Positions 1 to 8,553 of a stretch of DNA of 11,360 nucleotides are shown piece after piece. This DNA comes from an uncultured Prevotella sp. GTDB taxonomy: Bacteria; Bacteroidota; Bacteroidia; Bacteroidales; Bacteroidaceae. Both the position numbers and the translations under genes were made by a program. Within the stretch, counting starts at the first letter, position 1. Every line of letters begins with the position of its first letter. The notes beneath the pieces were generated by a model. It had not been told where the DNA came from and searched no databases. It saw nothing but the letters and a program-made list of their open reading frames with translations. Where the stretch lies: the NCBI GenBank assembly GCA_937877595.1, contig CALFIY010000059.1, positions 1 to 11,360 of the forward strand, in the 5' to 3' direction.

Positions 1-2
1 GA

Positions 3-647
3 GTTGCAGCCACGACCACATACACCATTCTCGACAACAATACATTAGATATAACCTGGGAGGCTGAGACTGACAAGCCAACCATAATCAATCAGACCAA
101 CCACAACTACTATAACCTTAGCGGTGATTTTACCAAGGCAGCATACGACCAGATTTTGTATGTCAATGCTGACAAGTTCACCGCAAGTGACAAGGCATAT
201 ATTCCTACAGGCGAGATACGTTCAGTAGAAGGTACGCCTATGGACTTCCGCACTCCGCATGCTGTAGGCGACAGTATTCATTCTGACTATGACCAGATAC
301 AGAACGCCACGGGCTACGATCACAATTTCTGTCTGAACACATTCAAGGATGGCAAAGGCGACGACACCATTGTCTGTGCTTCGCTCTATAGTCCTCAAAC
401 GGGTATCTTCATGGAGATGTACACCAATGAGCCTGGCGTTCAGGTATACAGCGGAAATTTCCAAGGTGTTGGCCGTGATGCTGATATCATCCGCAAGCAT
501 GGCATAAAATATCCAAAGCATGTATCCGTCTGTCTGGAAAGCCAGAAATATCCCGACTCTCCTAACAGAGCCGACTGGGTACAGCCAACCCTTAATCCCG
601 GCGAGAAATATTATAGCCACGCCGCATATAAATTCTCTGTAAAGTAA
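3..647 (+). CDS. galM: Aldose 1-epimerase (mutarotase), 3' part only
   Basis: This is the C-terminal 214 residues of a GalM-type mutarotase, which interconverts alpha and beta anomers of free aldoses. The frame is open to the left window edge, so the true start is outside. Recognisable family blocks are NQTNHNYYNLSG (catalytic-type His at fragment residue 34), GTPMDFR, YDHNF (substrate-binding Asp at 106) and LESQKYPDSPN (the Glu that acts as base, at 179), then LNPGEKY near the C-terminus. The first conserved His of the family would lie upstream. The gene ends in TAA 29 bp before a sugar transporter and heads a pentose operon, so arabinose or xylose anomers are the likely physiological substrates (inference). 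An internal ATG at 156 is not the start, because it would remove the conserved NHNYYNL block. Confidence 0.93.
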   Translation, partial: VAATTTYTILDNNTLDITWEAETDKPTIINQTNHNYYNLSGDFTKAAYDQILYVNADKFTASDKAYIPTGEIRSVEGTPMDFRTPHAVGDSIHSDYDQIQNATGYDHNFCLNTFKDGKGDDTIVCASLYSPQTGIFMEMYTNEPGVQVYSGNFQGVGRDADIIRKHGIKYPKHVSVCLESQKYPDSPNRADWVQPTLNPGEKYYSHAAYKFSVK

Positions 648-676
648 CCATCGTCCAAAGGACAAAGACATTAACT

Positions 677-2143
677 ATGAACAACACAGACAAAGGCAAT
701 AGAGGCTACCTCATCAGCATTGTCATGGTAGCCATTCTTGGTGGCTTGCTTTTTGGATATGACACCGCAGTAATTTCTGGTGCAGAGAAAGGTCTGCAGG
801 CATTCTTCATGGAAGCCAAGGATTTTGCGTATACAGACGGCTGGCATGGGTTCACTTCTGCATCAGCATTGATAGGCTGTATCATAGGTTCTGCATTGTC
901 GGGACTGTTGGCAACACGCCTAGGACGTAAAAAATCGCTTATCGTGGCCGGCCTGCTTTTCTTTATATCAGCACTGGGCTCTATGAAGCCGGAGTTCCTG
1001 TTCTTTGAAAAGGGTACCCCGTCCTATTTATTGCTCATTATGTTCAACGTATATCGTATCATCGGTGGAATTGGCGTCGGTCTGGCTTCAGCCATCTGTC
1101 CGATGTACATTGGTGAAGTAGCGCCGTCAAACATCCGCGGAATGTTGGTCAGTTGGAACCAGTTTGCCATCATCTTTGGCCAGTTGGTGGTCTATTTCGT
1201 AAATTTCTTCATCTTAGGCGACCACATACAACCAATAGTCGAGGAAATGGGCAAGGGCATTGCAGCCATCAATCCTGCTGCTCAGTGGACGGTGACGACA
1301 GGCTGGCGCTACATGTTCGGTAGCGAGGCCGTGCCTGCAGGTATCTTCGCTCTGCTGATATGCTTTGTGCCGGAAACGCCGCGCTATCTGGTAAGCATCG
1401 GACAGGACGATAAAGCCAAGAGCATACTTGCAAAGATAAACGGTTCGGCCAAAGCAGGACAAATTCTGCAAGACATCAAGGACACAATGGTTGTCAAGAC
1501 CGAGCGCCTGCTCACCTATGGCTGGATGTGTATCTTCGTTGGCATTATGCTCTCCGTGTTCCAACAGGCTGTTGGAATAAATGCTGTGCTCTATTACGCG
1601 CCGCGCATCTTTGGCGACATGGGCATGGAAAATCCAATGGTCATTACCGTCTTCATGGGCATCGTAAATATATTGTTCACGTTGGTAGCCATTTTCACTG
1701 TAGAGAAGTGGGGACGCAAACCGCTGCTCATCTACGGTTCACTGGGCATGGCAGTCGGTGCTCTTGGCGTGGCTCTGACATTCGGCCACGAAGGTATGGA
1801 GTTGATAACAGCAGCCTCCATCATGGTCTATGCCGCATCGTTCATGTTCTCATGGGGTCCAATCTGCTGGGTTCTCATTGCAGAGATATTCCCCAACACG
1901 ATACGCGGTGGTGCTGTAGCCATTGCAGTGGCTTTCCAGTGGATCTTCAATTTCATTGTTTCGTCAACCTTCGTGCCAATGTTCAATATGCACCTCACAG
2001 AAGGCGATGATTTCGGCCACTGGTTCACCTATGGCCTGTATGGCATCATTTGTCTGTTGGCTGCCGTCTTCGTGTGGAGACTGGTGCCCGAGACAAAAGG
2101 CAAGACACTGGAAGACATGACAAAACTTTGGAAGAACAGGTAA
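677..2143 (+). CDS. xylE: MFS sugar porter, XylE/AraE-type pentose:H+ symporter
   Basis: A 488-residue inner-membrane transporter of the sugar porter branch of the major facilitator superfamily, close in length to E. coli XylE (about 490). Visible signatures in order are GGLLFGYDTAVISG in TM1 (Asp29, matching the proton-coupling Asp27 of XylE), GRKKS after TM2, RIIGGIGVGLAS and PMYIGEVAP around TM4, NQFAIIFGQL in TM5, PETPRYLV at the end of TM6, QQAVGINAVLYYAP in TM7 (sugar-binding QQ and N), EKWGRKPL after TM8, SWGPICWVL in TM10 and PETKGKTLE at the C-terminus. Resemblance to XylE is strong along the whole length. Its place between galM and arabinose genes suggests L-arabinose or D-xylose as substrate, and sequence alone cannot separate these. 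The ATG at 677 gives the standard N-terminus. Confidence 0.93.
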   Translation: MNNTDKGNRGYLISIVMVAILGGLLFGYDTAVISGAEKGLQAFFMEAKDFAYTDGWHGFTSASALIGCIIGSALSGLLATRLGRKKSLIVAGLLFFISALGSMKPEFLFFEKGTPSYLLLIMFNVYRIIGGIGVGLASAICPMYIGEVAPSNIRGMLVSWNQFAIIFGQLVVYFVNFFILGDHIQPIVEEMGKGIAAINPAAQWTVTTGWRYMFGSEAVPAGIFALLICFVPETPRYLVSIGQDDKAKSILAKINGSAKAGQILQDIKDTMVVKTERLLTYGWMCIFVGIMLSVFQQAVGINAVLYYAPRIFGDMGMENPMVITVFMGIVNILFTLVAIFTVEKWGRKPLLIYGSLGMAVGALGVALTFGHEGMELITAASIMVYAASFMFSWGPICWVLIAEIFPNTIRGGAVAIAVAFQWIFNFIVSSTFVPMFNMHLTEGDDFGHWFTYGLYGIICLLAAVFVWRLVPETKGKTLEDMTKLWKNR

Positions 2144-2154
2144 TAATATTTTTA

Positions 2155-2191
2155 TAACTCAAAAACTCAAAAACTCAAAAACTCAAAAACT
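2155..2191. repeat. Short tandem repeat, 8-bp unit AAAAACTC
   Basis: The gap between the two transporter genes holds a partial unit AACTC, three perfect AAAAACTC units and a final AAAAACT. It ends 4 bp before the ATG at 2196. The unit length is not a multiple of three, but the array is outside both genes, so slippage would change spacing or A-richness ahead of the second transporter's start rather than its frame. It contains no promoter match. Confidence 0.9.
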
Positions 2192-2195
2192 AATT

Positions 2196-3875
2196 ATGGC
2201 ATTATTAGACTGGATTGTCATTGGCGTCTTCTGTTGCGCGCTGATTGGCATTGTGATTTGGGTTGTATCACAGAAAAACGACAACTCTGCAGACTATTTT
2301 CTTGGCGGCAAGGATGCAACGTGGATTGCTATTGGTGCATCAATATTCGCCTCAAACATCGGTTCTGAGCACCTTATCGGACTTGCCGGTGCCGGCGCTT
2401 CGTCAGGTATGGCCATGGCTCACTGGGAAATCCAGGGCTGGATGATACTTATCCTTGGCTGGGTGTTTGTTCCGTTCTACACGCGTTCCATGGTCTACAC
2501 CATGCCGGAATTTTTGGAGCGCCGCTTCAACAAGGAGAGCCGCACCATATTGTCTGTCATTTCGCTGATCAGTTATGTGCTGACCAAAGTTGCCGTCACA
2601 GTTTACGCTGGCGGTCTTGTTTTCCAGCAGGTATTCGGCATCAAGGAGATGTGGGGCGTCGACTTCTTCTGGATTGCCGCCATCGGACTTGTGCTCATCA
2701 CGGCCCTTTATACCGTTTTCGGCGGCATGAAGAGCGTGCTCTACACCAGTGTACTGCAGACCCCTATCCTTTTGCTCGGTTCTTTGATTATCCTCGTGCT
2801 TGGTCTGAAAGCCTTGGGCGGATGGGACGAAATGATGGCAGCCTGCTCCATCCAGACCGTCAATGAGTACGGCGACCACATGACCGACCTTATGCGCGAC
2901 CTGCGCGACCCACAGTATCCTTGGCTTGGTGCTTTGGTCGGTTCTGCCGTCATTGGTTTCTGGTATTGGTGTACCGACCAGTACATCGTACAGCGTGTGT
3001 TGTCGGGCAAGAACGAGAAAGAGAGCCGCCGAGGCACTATATTTGGCGCCTATTTGAAGTTGCTGCCTGTGTTCTTGTTCCTCATCCCGGGCATGATAGC
3101 CTATGCTTTAAGCACTAGAGGTATCACGCTGCCTAACGGTGAGGTGTTTGTATTGTCCACACCAGACGCCGCCTTCCCTACCCTCGTGGCGAAAGTTCTT
3201 CCTGCCGGTGTTAAGGGTTTGGTTGTCTGCGGTATCCTTGCAGCCCTTATGTCGTCGCTCGCTTCGCTGTTCAACTCGTCGGCAATGCTGTTCACTATTG
3301 ACTTCTGGAAGCGCCTGAAGCCGGAAACATCCGAGAAGCAGTTGGTACGCATCGGCCAGATGGCCACCGTTGTCATCGTAGTACTCGGTATCCTGTGGAT
3401 TCCCATAATGCGTTCTGTAGGCGACGTGCTCTACAATTACCTTCAGGACGTACAGTCTGTCTTGGCTCCTGGCATTGCCTCTGCTTTCCTGCTTGGTATC
3501 TGCTGGAAGCGCGCTTCTGCCAAAGGCGGCATGTGGGGACTCCTGTCGGGTATCATCATCGGCCTTACACGTCTTGGCGCTAAAGTTTACTACAGCAACG
3601 CTACCGATGCTTCCGACTCATGGTTCAAGGCTGTGTTCTTCGATTTCAACTGGCTGTACTTCTGTGGAGTAATGCTCATATTCTGCTGTCTTGTTGTGAT
3701 TCTTGTATCGCTGTGTACAGAGGCGCCCGACGAGAAGAAGATACAAGGTCTGGTGTTCGGCACCTCCACTCCCGAGCAGCGTGCTGCAACCCGTGCCAGT
3801 TGGAACCACTGGGACATCATCCATACCATCATCATTCTCAGCATCACAGTAGCATTCTACATTTACTTCTGGTAA
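2196..3875 (+). CDS. Sodium/sugar symporter, SSS family (SGLT-like)
   Basis: A 559-residue integral membrane protein of the solute:sodium symporter family (LeuT fold, about 14 transmembrane helices expected), similar to vSGLT and human SGLT1. Visible family blocks are SADYFLGG (31-38) after TM1, then GASIFASNIGSEHLIGLAG (47-65), in which His59 matches the SGLT1 pattern ASNIGSGH, then LGWVFVPFY and TMPEFLERRF. TM8 carries SSLASLFNSSAMLFT, with the serines of the conserved Na+ site. The C-terminus is a final membrane helix. It imports a monosaccharide driven by Na+. Position directly before araR and araD makes arabinose the likely substrate, comparable to the AraP-type symporter of Bacteroides (inference). 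The start at 2196 gives a standard N-terminal first helix. The stop is followed by a 4-bp gap to araR. Confidence 0.93.
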   Translation: MALLDWIVIGVFCCALIGIVIWVVSQKNDNSADYFLGGKDATWIAIGASIFASNIGSEHLIGLAGAGASSGMAMAHWEIQGWMILILGWVFVPFYTRSMVYTMPEFLERRFNKESRTILSVISLISYVLTKVAVTVYAGGLVFQQVFGIKEMWGVDFFWIAAIGLVLITALYTVFGGMKSVLYTSVLQTPILLLGSLIILVLGLKALGGWDEMMAACSIQTVNEYGDHMTDLMRDLRDPQYPWLGALVGSAVIGFWYWCTDQYIVQRVLSGKNEKESRRGTIFGAYLKLLPVFLFLIPGMIAYALSTRGITLPNGEVFVLSTPDAAFPTLVAKVLPAGVKGLVVCGILAALMSSLASLFNSSAMLFTIDFWKRLKPETSEKQLVRIGQMATVVIVVLGILWIPIMRSVGDVLYNYLQDVQSVLAPGIASAFLLGICWKRASAKGGMWGLLSGIIIGLTRLGAKVYYSNATDASDSWFKAVFFDFNWLYFCGVMLIFCCLVVILVSLCTEAPDEKKIQGLVFGTSTPEQRAATRASWNHWDIIHTIIILSITVAFYIYFW

Positions 3876-3879
3876 TAAA

Positions 3880-4557
3880 ATGACTGCATACTATCAGGAA
3901 CACCAGAGAGTTCTTGTGGCCGTCGATTGCATCATCTTCGGTTTCGACGACAACAAACTGAAGATACTTATCGGCAAACGTCAGATGGACCCTGGCCGTG
4001 GCGAATGGAGCCTCTACGGAGGCTTCGTCCGCTGCGACGAGAGTCTTGACGATGCAGCCAAACGTACGTTGCTCCATCTCACAGGTATGGAAAATGTTTA
4101 TATGCAGCAGGTGGGCGCCTTCGGCAGCGTGGACCGCGACCCTGGTGAGCGAGTGATATCCGTTGCCTACTATGCTCTTATCAATGTCAACGACTATAGC
4201 GATGCACAGCGCAAAGCCTATCAGTTGGAGTGGGTTGACATTGACAATACCCCGGCTCTCTTCTCCGACCACATGGAGATGGTCGACAAGGCACGACGCC
4301 TGATGCGCGAGAAGATAAAGACAGCGCCTGTGGGCTTTGAACTTCTCCCCAACCTGTTTACACTCACGCAACTGCAGAAACTCTATGAGGCCGTCAATGG
4401 AGAAGCCCTCGACAAGCGCAACTTCCGCAAGCGCGTCAAGGATATGTACTTTATTGAGAAGACTCCTTTCATAGATAAGACGAGTTCCAAGCGCGGTGCC
4501 TTCCTGTACCATTTCAACAAAGAAGCCTTTCAGGAAGACTCCAATTTCAAACTATGA
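3880..4557 (+). CDS. araR: AraR, Nudix-fold transcriptional regulator of arabinose utilization
   Basis: A 225-residue protein with an N-terminal Nudix-like domain (about 9-145) and a C-terminal winged helix-turn-helix (about 158-220, basic recognition region KRNFRKRVKD at 179-188). This is the architecture of the Bacteroides AraR/NrtR-type repressor, which binds L-arabinose in the Nudix fold and then releases DNA (family knowledge). The Nudix box keeps G48, E54, R62 and G69 of GX5EX7REUXEEXGU. The three Glu of the REUXEE part are T63, H66 and L67, so catalysis is unlikely and a sensor role fits. It sits inside the operon, 4 bp after the symporter and 31 bp before araD, so autoregulation is likely. 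No operator is identified, as the operon promoter is probably outside the window. Confidence 0.9.
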   Translation: MTAYYQEHQRVLVAVDCIIFGFDDNKLKILIGKRQMDPGRGEWSLYGGFVRCDESLDDAAKRTLLHLTGMENVYMQQVGAFGSVDRDPGERVISVAYYALINVNDYSDAQRKAYQLEWVDIDNTPALFSDHMEMVDKARRLMREKIKTAPVGFELLPNLFTLTQLQKLYEAVNGEALDKRNFRKRVKDMYFIEKTPFIDKTSSKRGAFLYHFNKEAFQEDSNFKL

Positions 4558-4588
4558 ACAATCTCCCAACCTTAAAATCTTTATCACA

Positions 4589-5287
4589 ATGTTAGAAGAA
4601 CTAAAAGAGAAAGTATTTCAGGCCAATCTTGACCTTGTAAAACATAATCTTGTCATTTTCACATGGGGCAATGTGAGCGGCATAGACCGCGAGAATGGCC
4701 TTGTTGTGATTAAACCCTCTGGCGTCAGTTACGATGTGATGAAAGCCAGCGACATGGTAGTTGTAGACCTTGAGACAGGAAAGGTTGTAGAAGGTGACTT
4801 AAACCCATCTTCAGACACCCCGACGCATCTCGTGCTTTATCGCACATTCCCCGAACTTGGAGGCATCGTCCACACCCACTCCACCTATGCTACAGCATGG
4901 GCTCAGGCAGGACTTGACATTCCAAATATAGGTACCACTCATGCCGACTACTTCCACGACGACATTCCATGCACAGACGACATGACTAAAGAGCAGATGG
5001 AGCAATACGAATACAACACGGGCATGGTGATAGTAGAGCGCATCCTGAAGGGCGAGATTAATCCAGTCCATACGCCAGGCGTTTTGGTCAAGAACCATGG
5101 CCCGTTCTCTTGGGGCACCAATCCCGACAATGCCGTCTACAATGCCGTTGTCCTGGAGCAGGTGGCAAAGATGGCTTTCGTGTCGTTCTCGGTAAATCCC
5201 AATACAACCATGAATCCACTGCTCGTTGAGAAACACTTCTCGCGCAAGCATGGCCCAAATGCCTATTACGGACAGAAAAAGAAATAA
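4589..5287 (+). CDS. araD: L-ribulose-5-phosphate 4-epimerase
   Basis: A 232-residue class II aldolase-family epimerase, nearly the length of E. coli AraD (231). It converts L-ribulose-5-P to D-xylulose-5-P in the cytoplasm, the last step before the pentose phosphate pathway. Visible residues follow E. coli numbering closely: GNVSG at 27-31, Lys42 in KPSGVSYD, Asp76 in SSDTPTH, zinc ligands His95 and His97 in HTHS, third zinc His170 in NHGPFSWG, catalytic-type Asp120 in THADYF, and the C-terminal NAYYGQ with the conserved Tyr. The start at ATG 4589 (MLEELKEKVFQ) matches the family N-terminus. An in-frame upstream ATG at 4496 would overlap araR by 62 bp and add an unrelated peptide, so it was rejected. 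Confidence 0.96.
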   Translation: MLEELKEKVFQANLDLVKHNLVIFTWGNVSGIDRENGLVVIKPSGVSYDVMKASDMVVVDLETGKVVEGDLNPSSDTPTHLVLYRTFPELGGIVHTHSTYATAWAQAGLDIPNIGTTHADYFHDDIPCTDDMTKEQMEQYEYNTGMVIVERILKGEINPVHTPGVLVKNHGPFSWGTNPDNAVYNAVVLEQVAKMAFVSFSVNPNTTMNPLLVEKHFSRKHGPNAYYGQKKK

Positions 5288-5293
5288 GCGACT

Positions 5294-5318
5294 CTGGTCC
5301 AAGCCTTTTGTGGACCGG
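5294..5318 (+). other. Hairpin just after araD
   Basis: Arms CTGGTCCA (5294-5301) and TGGACCGG (5311-5318) form an 8-bp stem, including one T-G wobble, around a 9-nt loop. It starts 7 nt after the araD stop codon. No run of T follows, so it does not look like an intrinsic terminator. An mRNA-stability or processing element is possible (inference). Confidence 0.6.
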
Positions 5319-5356
5319 CGTCGGAAGAAAACAATATCTAATAACAAAAGACCCAT

Positions 5357-5400
5357 GCTCCTGACTGGTCTTCTCCCGTTTCGGGAGATAAGAGAGGAGC
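5357..5400 (+). promoter_or_regulatory. Nested hairpin upstream of the araA start
   Basis: An inner perfect 7-bp stem TCTCCCG/CGGGAGA (5372-5378 and 5382-5388) with a TTT loop lies inside an outer 6-bp stem GCTCCT/AGGAGC (5357-5362 and 5395-5400). The structure ends 8 nt before the araA ATG at 5409. The outer 3' arm contains AGGAG at ribosome-binding distance, so pairing would hide it. The 121-bp araD-araA gap is the longest in the operon and holds nothing else recognisable. Confidence 0.55.
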
Positions 5401-5408
5401 CTGATACT

Positions 5409-6950
5409 ATGATTAAGGGATTTGAAAATTTAGAACTATGGTGGGTAACAGGTGCGCAGTTGCTTTATGGCGGCGATGCAGTAGTAGCCGTCGACGCTCA
5501 CTCGAAGGAAATGGTAGAAGGACTTAACAATAGTGGCATCATTCCTATAAAGGTAGTGTACAAGGGCACGGCCAACAGTTCTAAGGAAGTTGAGGACGTT
5601 ATGAAAGCCGCCAACAACGACAACCGCTGCGCCGGCATCATCACATGGATGCACACCTTCTCGCCAGCCAAGATGTGGATAAAGGGACTGCAGGCTCTGC
5701 AGAAGCCACTGCTACATTTCCACACGCAATATAATGCAGAAATACCCTGGAGCGATATTGATATGGACTTTATGAACCTTAACCAGTCAGCCCATGGCGA
5801 CATTGAGTTTGGTCATATCTGTACTCGCATGCGCGTTGCACGCAAGGTGGTATGCGGTTACTGGAAGAGCGAGGCTGTTCAGCAGAAGATTGCCGTGTGG
5901 GCACGTGTTGCCGCCGGTGTTGCCGATGCTCGCCAGGTGCGCTGCCTTATGTTTGGCATGAACATGAACAACGTTGCCGTCACCGATGGCGACCGCGTTG
6001 AGTTTGAACAGCGTCTTGGCTATCATGTCGACTACTATCCCGTCTCTTCGCTGATGGAATACTTCAAGAAGGTGACCGATACCGAGACCGATGCCCTTGT
6101 CGAAGAGTACAAGAAGCAGTATGTCGTCAAGATTGACGAGACTGGCGAAGCCGTCTACTGGGAGAAGGTGCGCAATGCTGCAAAGGCAGAGATAGCACTG
6201 CGCCGTGTGCTTGCCGACGAAGGTGCTACGGCATTCACAACAAACTTCGACGACCTTGGCGATGCCGACATCAACGACCCCAACTTCGTTGGCTTCGACC
6301 AAATACCAGGCCTTGCCTCACAGCGACTGATGGCCGAGGGAATTGGCTTCGGTGCTGAAGGCGACTGGAAGACTGCTTGCCTCTGCCGCACGCTTTGGGT
6401 GATGCAGCAGGGACTGCCAAAGGGATGCTCATTCCTTGAAGACTACACGCTCAACTTTGCCGGCGACCGCTCTTCTTGCCTGCAGAGCCACATGCTTGAG
6501 GTTTGTCCGCTCATTGCCACTGACCGTCCTACTCTGGAAGTCCATTTCCTTGGCATCGGCATACGCAAACAGCCTACCGCGCGACTGGTGTTCACATCGA
6601 AGGTTGGCAGCGGCATCAAGGCTACCGTTGTAGACCTTGGCAATCGCTTCCGCCTCATCTCTCAGGAAGTGGAATGTATCGAGCCGCAGCCCATGCCAAA
6701 ACTGCCAGTTGCCTCTGCACTTTGGGTGCCGCAGCCGACATTCGAGATTGGTGCAGGCGCATGGATCCTCGCAGGAGGCACGCATCACAGTGCTTTCTCG
6801 TATGACATCACTGAAGAGTACTGGGACGACTTTGCAGAAATTCTCGGCATAGAATACGTGCGCATCAACCGCAACACCAAGACCGATGAATTCAAGCAGC
6901 AGTTGCGCAACAACGAACTATATTTCATGCTGAACAAATCATTGAAATAA
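5409..6950 (+). CDS. araA: L-arabinose isomerase
   Basis: A 513-residue cytoplasmic isomerase (E. coli AraA has 500) that converts L-arabinose to L-ribulose with a divalent metal, usually Mn2+. The N-terminus (ENLELWWVTGAQLLYG) is the family start. The four metal and catalytic positions of E. coli (E306, E333, H350, H450) are matched by Glu317 in AEGDWK, Glu344 in LEDYT, His361 in SHMLEVCP and the His459/His460 pair in GGTHHSAFS. The start at ATG 5409 is chosen because the same frame extended to 5226 would overlap the araD end and add a basic tail unlike any AraA. It is followed 6 bp later by the kinase gene. Confidence 0.97.
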   Translation: MIKGFENLELWWVTGAQLLYGGDAVVAVDAHSKEMVEGLNNSGIIPIKVVYKGTANSSKEVEDVMKAANNDNRCAGIITWMHTFSPAKMWIKGLQALQKPLLHFHTQYNAEIPWSDIDMDFMNLNQSAHGDIEFGHICTRMRVARKVVCGYWKSEAVQQKIAVWARVAAGVADARQVRCLMFGMNMNNVAVTDGDRVEFEQRLGYHVDYYPVSSLMEYFKKVTDTETDALVEEYKKQYVVKIDETGEAVYWEKVRNAAKAEIALRRVLADEGATAFTTNFDDLGDADINDPNFVGFDQIPGLASQRLMAEGIGFGAEGDWKTACLCRTLWVMQQGLPKGCSFLEDYTLNFAGDRSSCLQSHMLEVCPLIATDRPTLEVHFLGIGIRKQPTARLVFTSKVGSGIKATVVDLGNRFRLISQEVECIEPQPMPKLPVASALWVPQPTFEIGAGAWILAGGTHHSAFSYDITEEYWDDFAEILGIEYVRINRNTKTDEFKQQLRNNELYFMLNKSLK

Positions 6951-6956
6951 ACTGAC

Positions 6957-8549
6957 ATGAATGCAAAACAAGTAATAGAAAGCGGTAAAGCCATTCTCGG
7001 AATAGAGTTTGGCTCTACCCGCATCAAGGCTGTGCTCATCGACGAGCATAACCAGCCCATTGCACAAGGCGCCCACGACTGGGAGAACCAGTTGGTCGAC
7101 GGTCTGTGGACCTACTCTATAGAGGCCATCTGGCATGGATTGCAAGACTGCTATTCCAGCCTTCGCCATGACGTTGCCTCTCGATATGGATGCGAGATTG
7201 AGTCGCTTGCCGCCATTGGTTTCTCTGCCATGATGCATGGCTATATGGCTTTTGACAGTGAAGAGAAACTCCTTGTTCCCTTCCGCACATGGCGCAACAC
7301 CAACACTGCTCAGGCTGCTGCCAAACTGTCGAAGTTATTCAACTACAACATTCCGCTGCGCTGGAGCATCAGTCATCTGTATCAGTGTATTATTAATAAT
7401 GAGAAACATGTTGCAGACATTCGCTATCTCACTACCCTCGCCGGTTACGTACACTGGCAGTTGACGGGTCAGTTCGTCCTTGGTGTAGGCGATGCGTCGG
7501 GCATGATTCCCGTCGATCCGAACACCAAGACCTACGATGCTACGATGGTCAGTAAGTTTGACGATCTCATTGCTCCGTGTGGTTTCTCTTGGCATTTGCC
7601 CGACATTCTGCCACGCTCGCTAAGCGCTGGCGAATATGCCGGAGAACTGACCGAAGCAGGAGCCAAGATGCTCGACGTGTCAGGTCATCTTCGCGCAGGC
7701 ATTCCCGTGTGTCCTCCAGAAGGCGATGCCGGCACAGGAATGGTGGCAACTAATGCCGTAAAGCAGCGCACGGGAAATGTGTCTGCCGGAACATCGTCAT
7801 TCTCAATGATTGTTCTCGAGAAAGAACTGTCGCGCCCATACGAAATGATTGACATGGTGACCACACCCGATGGCTCGCTTGTTGCCATGGTCCACTGCAA
7901 CAATTGTACCAGCGACATTAATGCATGGGTTGGCCTTTTCAAGGAATTCCAGCAAATGCTTGGCGTTCCCGTTGACATGAACGAACTTTATGGTAGTCTG
8001 TTCAACAAGGCTCTTGAGGGCGATGCCGACTGTGGCGGCCTGCTCAGTTTCAACTATGTGTCGGGCGAACCTGTCACAGGACTTTCCGACGGTCGTCCGC
8101 TGTTTGTCCGCTCTGCCAGCGACAAGTTTACTCTCGCCAACTTCATGCGTGCCCATCTCTACGGAGCCATCGGTGTTCTCAAGTTAGGCAATGACATTCT
8201 GTTCAAAGAGGAACATGTCAAGGTAGACCGCATTACCGGACATGGCGGATACTTCAAGACGCCAGGAGTAGGTCAGCGCATGCTGGCTGCTGCGCTTGCG
8301 TCGCCAATATCCGTCATGGAGACGGCAGGCGAAGGCGGTGCATGGGGTATTGCCTTGCTTGCAGGCTATGCTGTAAACAATGTGAAGCATCTGTCGCTTG
8401 CCGACTATCTCGACGAGAACGTCTTCGCCGGCAACACAGGAGTGAGCGTTGAGCCCACGCCATCCGACATCGACGGATTCAACCGCTACATTGAAAACTA
8501 CCGCCTTGCGCTGCCCATAGAGCAGGCTGCAGTTGACAACAAGAAGTAA
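6957..8549 (+). CDS. araB: FGGY-family carbohydrate kinase, probable L-ribulokinase
   Basis: A 530-residue two-domain actin-fold kinase. It has the N-terminal phosphate motif GIEFGSTRIKAVLID, the sugar-binding stretch MMHGYMAF, the catalytic Asp257 in EGDAGTGM (matching the GD motif of xylulokinases), the second phosphate motif NVSAGTSSFSM, and the C-terminal adenosine motif GHGGYFK together with GEGGAWGIALLAG. In this operon the expected reaction is ATP plus L-ribulose to L-ribulose-5-P, linking AraA to AraD. It is not close in length to E. coli AraB (566) and looks as much like xylulokinase. The ribulokinase name therefore rests partly on context. It lies 6 bp after araA and 4 bp before the next gene, so co-translation is likely. 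Confidence 0.88.
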   Translation: MNAKQVIESGKAILGIEFGSTRIKAVLIDEHNQPIAQGAHDWENQLVDGLWTYSIEAIWHGLQDCYSSLRHDVASRYGCEIESLAAIGFSAMMHGYMAFDSEEKLLVPFRTWRNTNTAQAAAKLSKLFNYNIPLRWSISHLYQCIINNEKHVADIRYLTTLAGYVHWQLTGQFVLGVGDASGMIPVDPNTKTYDATMVSKFDDLIAPCGFSWHLPDILPRSLSAGEYAGELTEAGAKMLDVSGHLRAGIPVCPPEGDAGTGMVATNAVKQRTGNVSAGTSSFSMIVLEKELSRPYEMIDMVTTPDGSLVAMVHCNNCTSDINAWVGLFKEFQQMLGVPVDMNELYGSLFNKALEGDADCGGLLSFNYVSGEPVTGLSDGRPLFVRSASDKFTLANFMRAHLYGAIGVLKLGNDILFKEEHVKVDRITGHGGYFKTPGVGQRMLAAALASPISVMETAGEGGAWGIALLAGYAVNNVKHLSLADYLDENVFAGNTGVSVEPTPSDIDGFNRYIENYRLALPIEQAAVDNKK

Positions 8550-8553
8550 AGAC

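Noticed and set aside
4496..4588. Upstream in-frame extension of araD
   Set aside because: It overlaps the end of araR, and the extra residues are just araR sequence read in another frame. The ATG at 4589 gives the exact family N-terminus.
5226..5408. Upstream in-frame extension of araA overlapping araD
   Set aside because: The extension is basic, crosses two hairpins and has no match to AraA N-termini. The ATG at 5409 fits.
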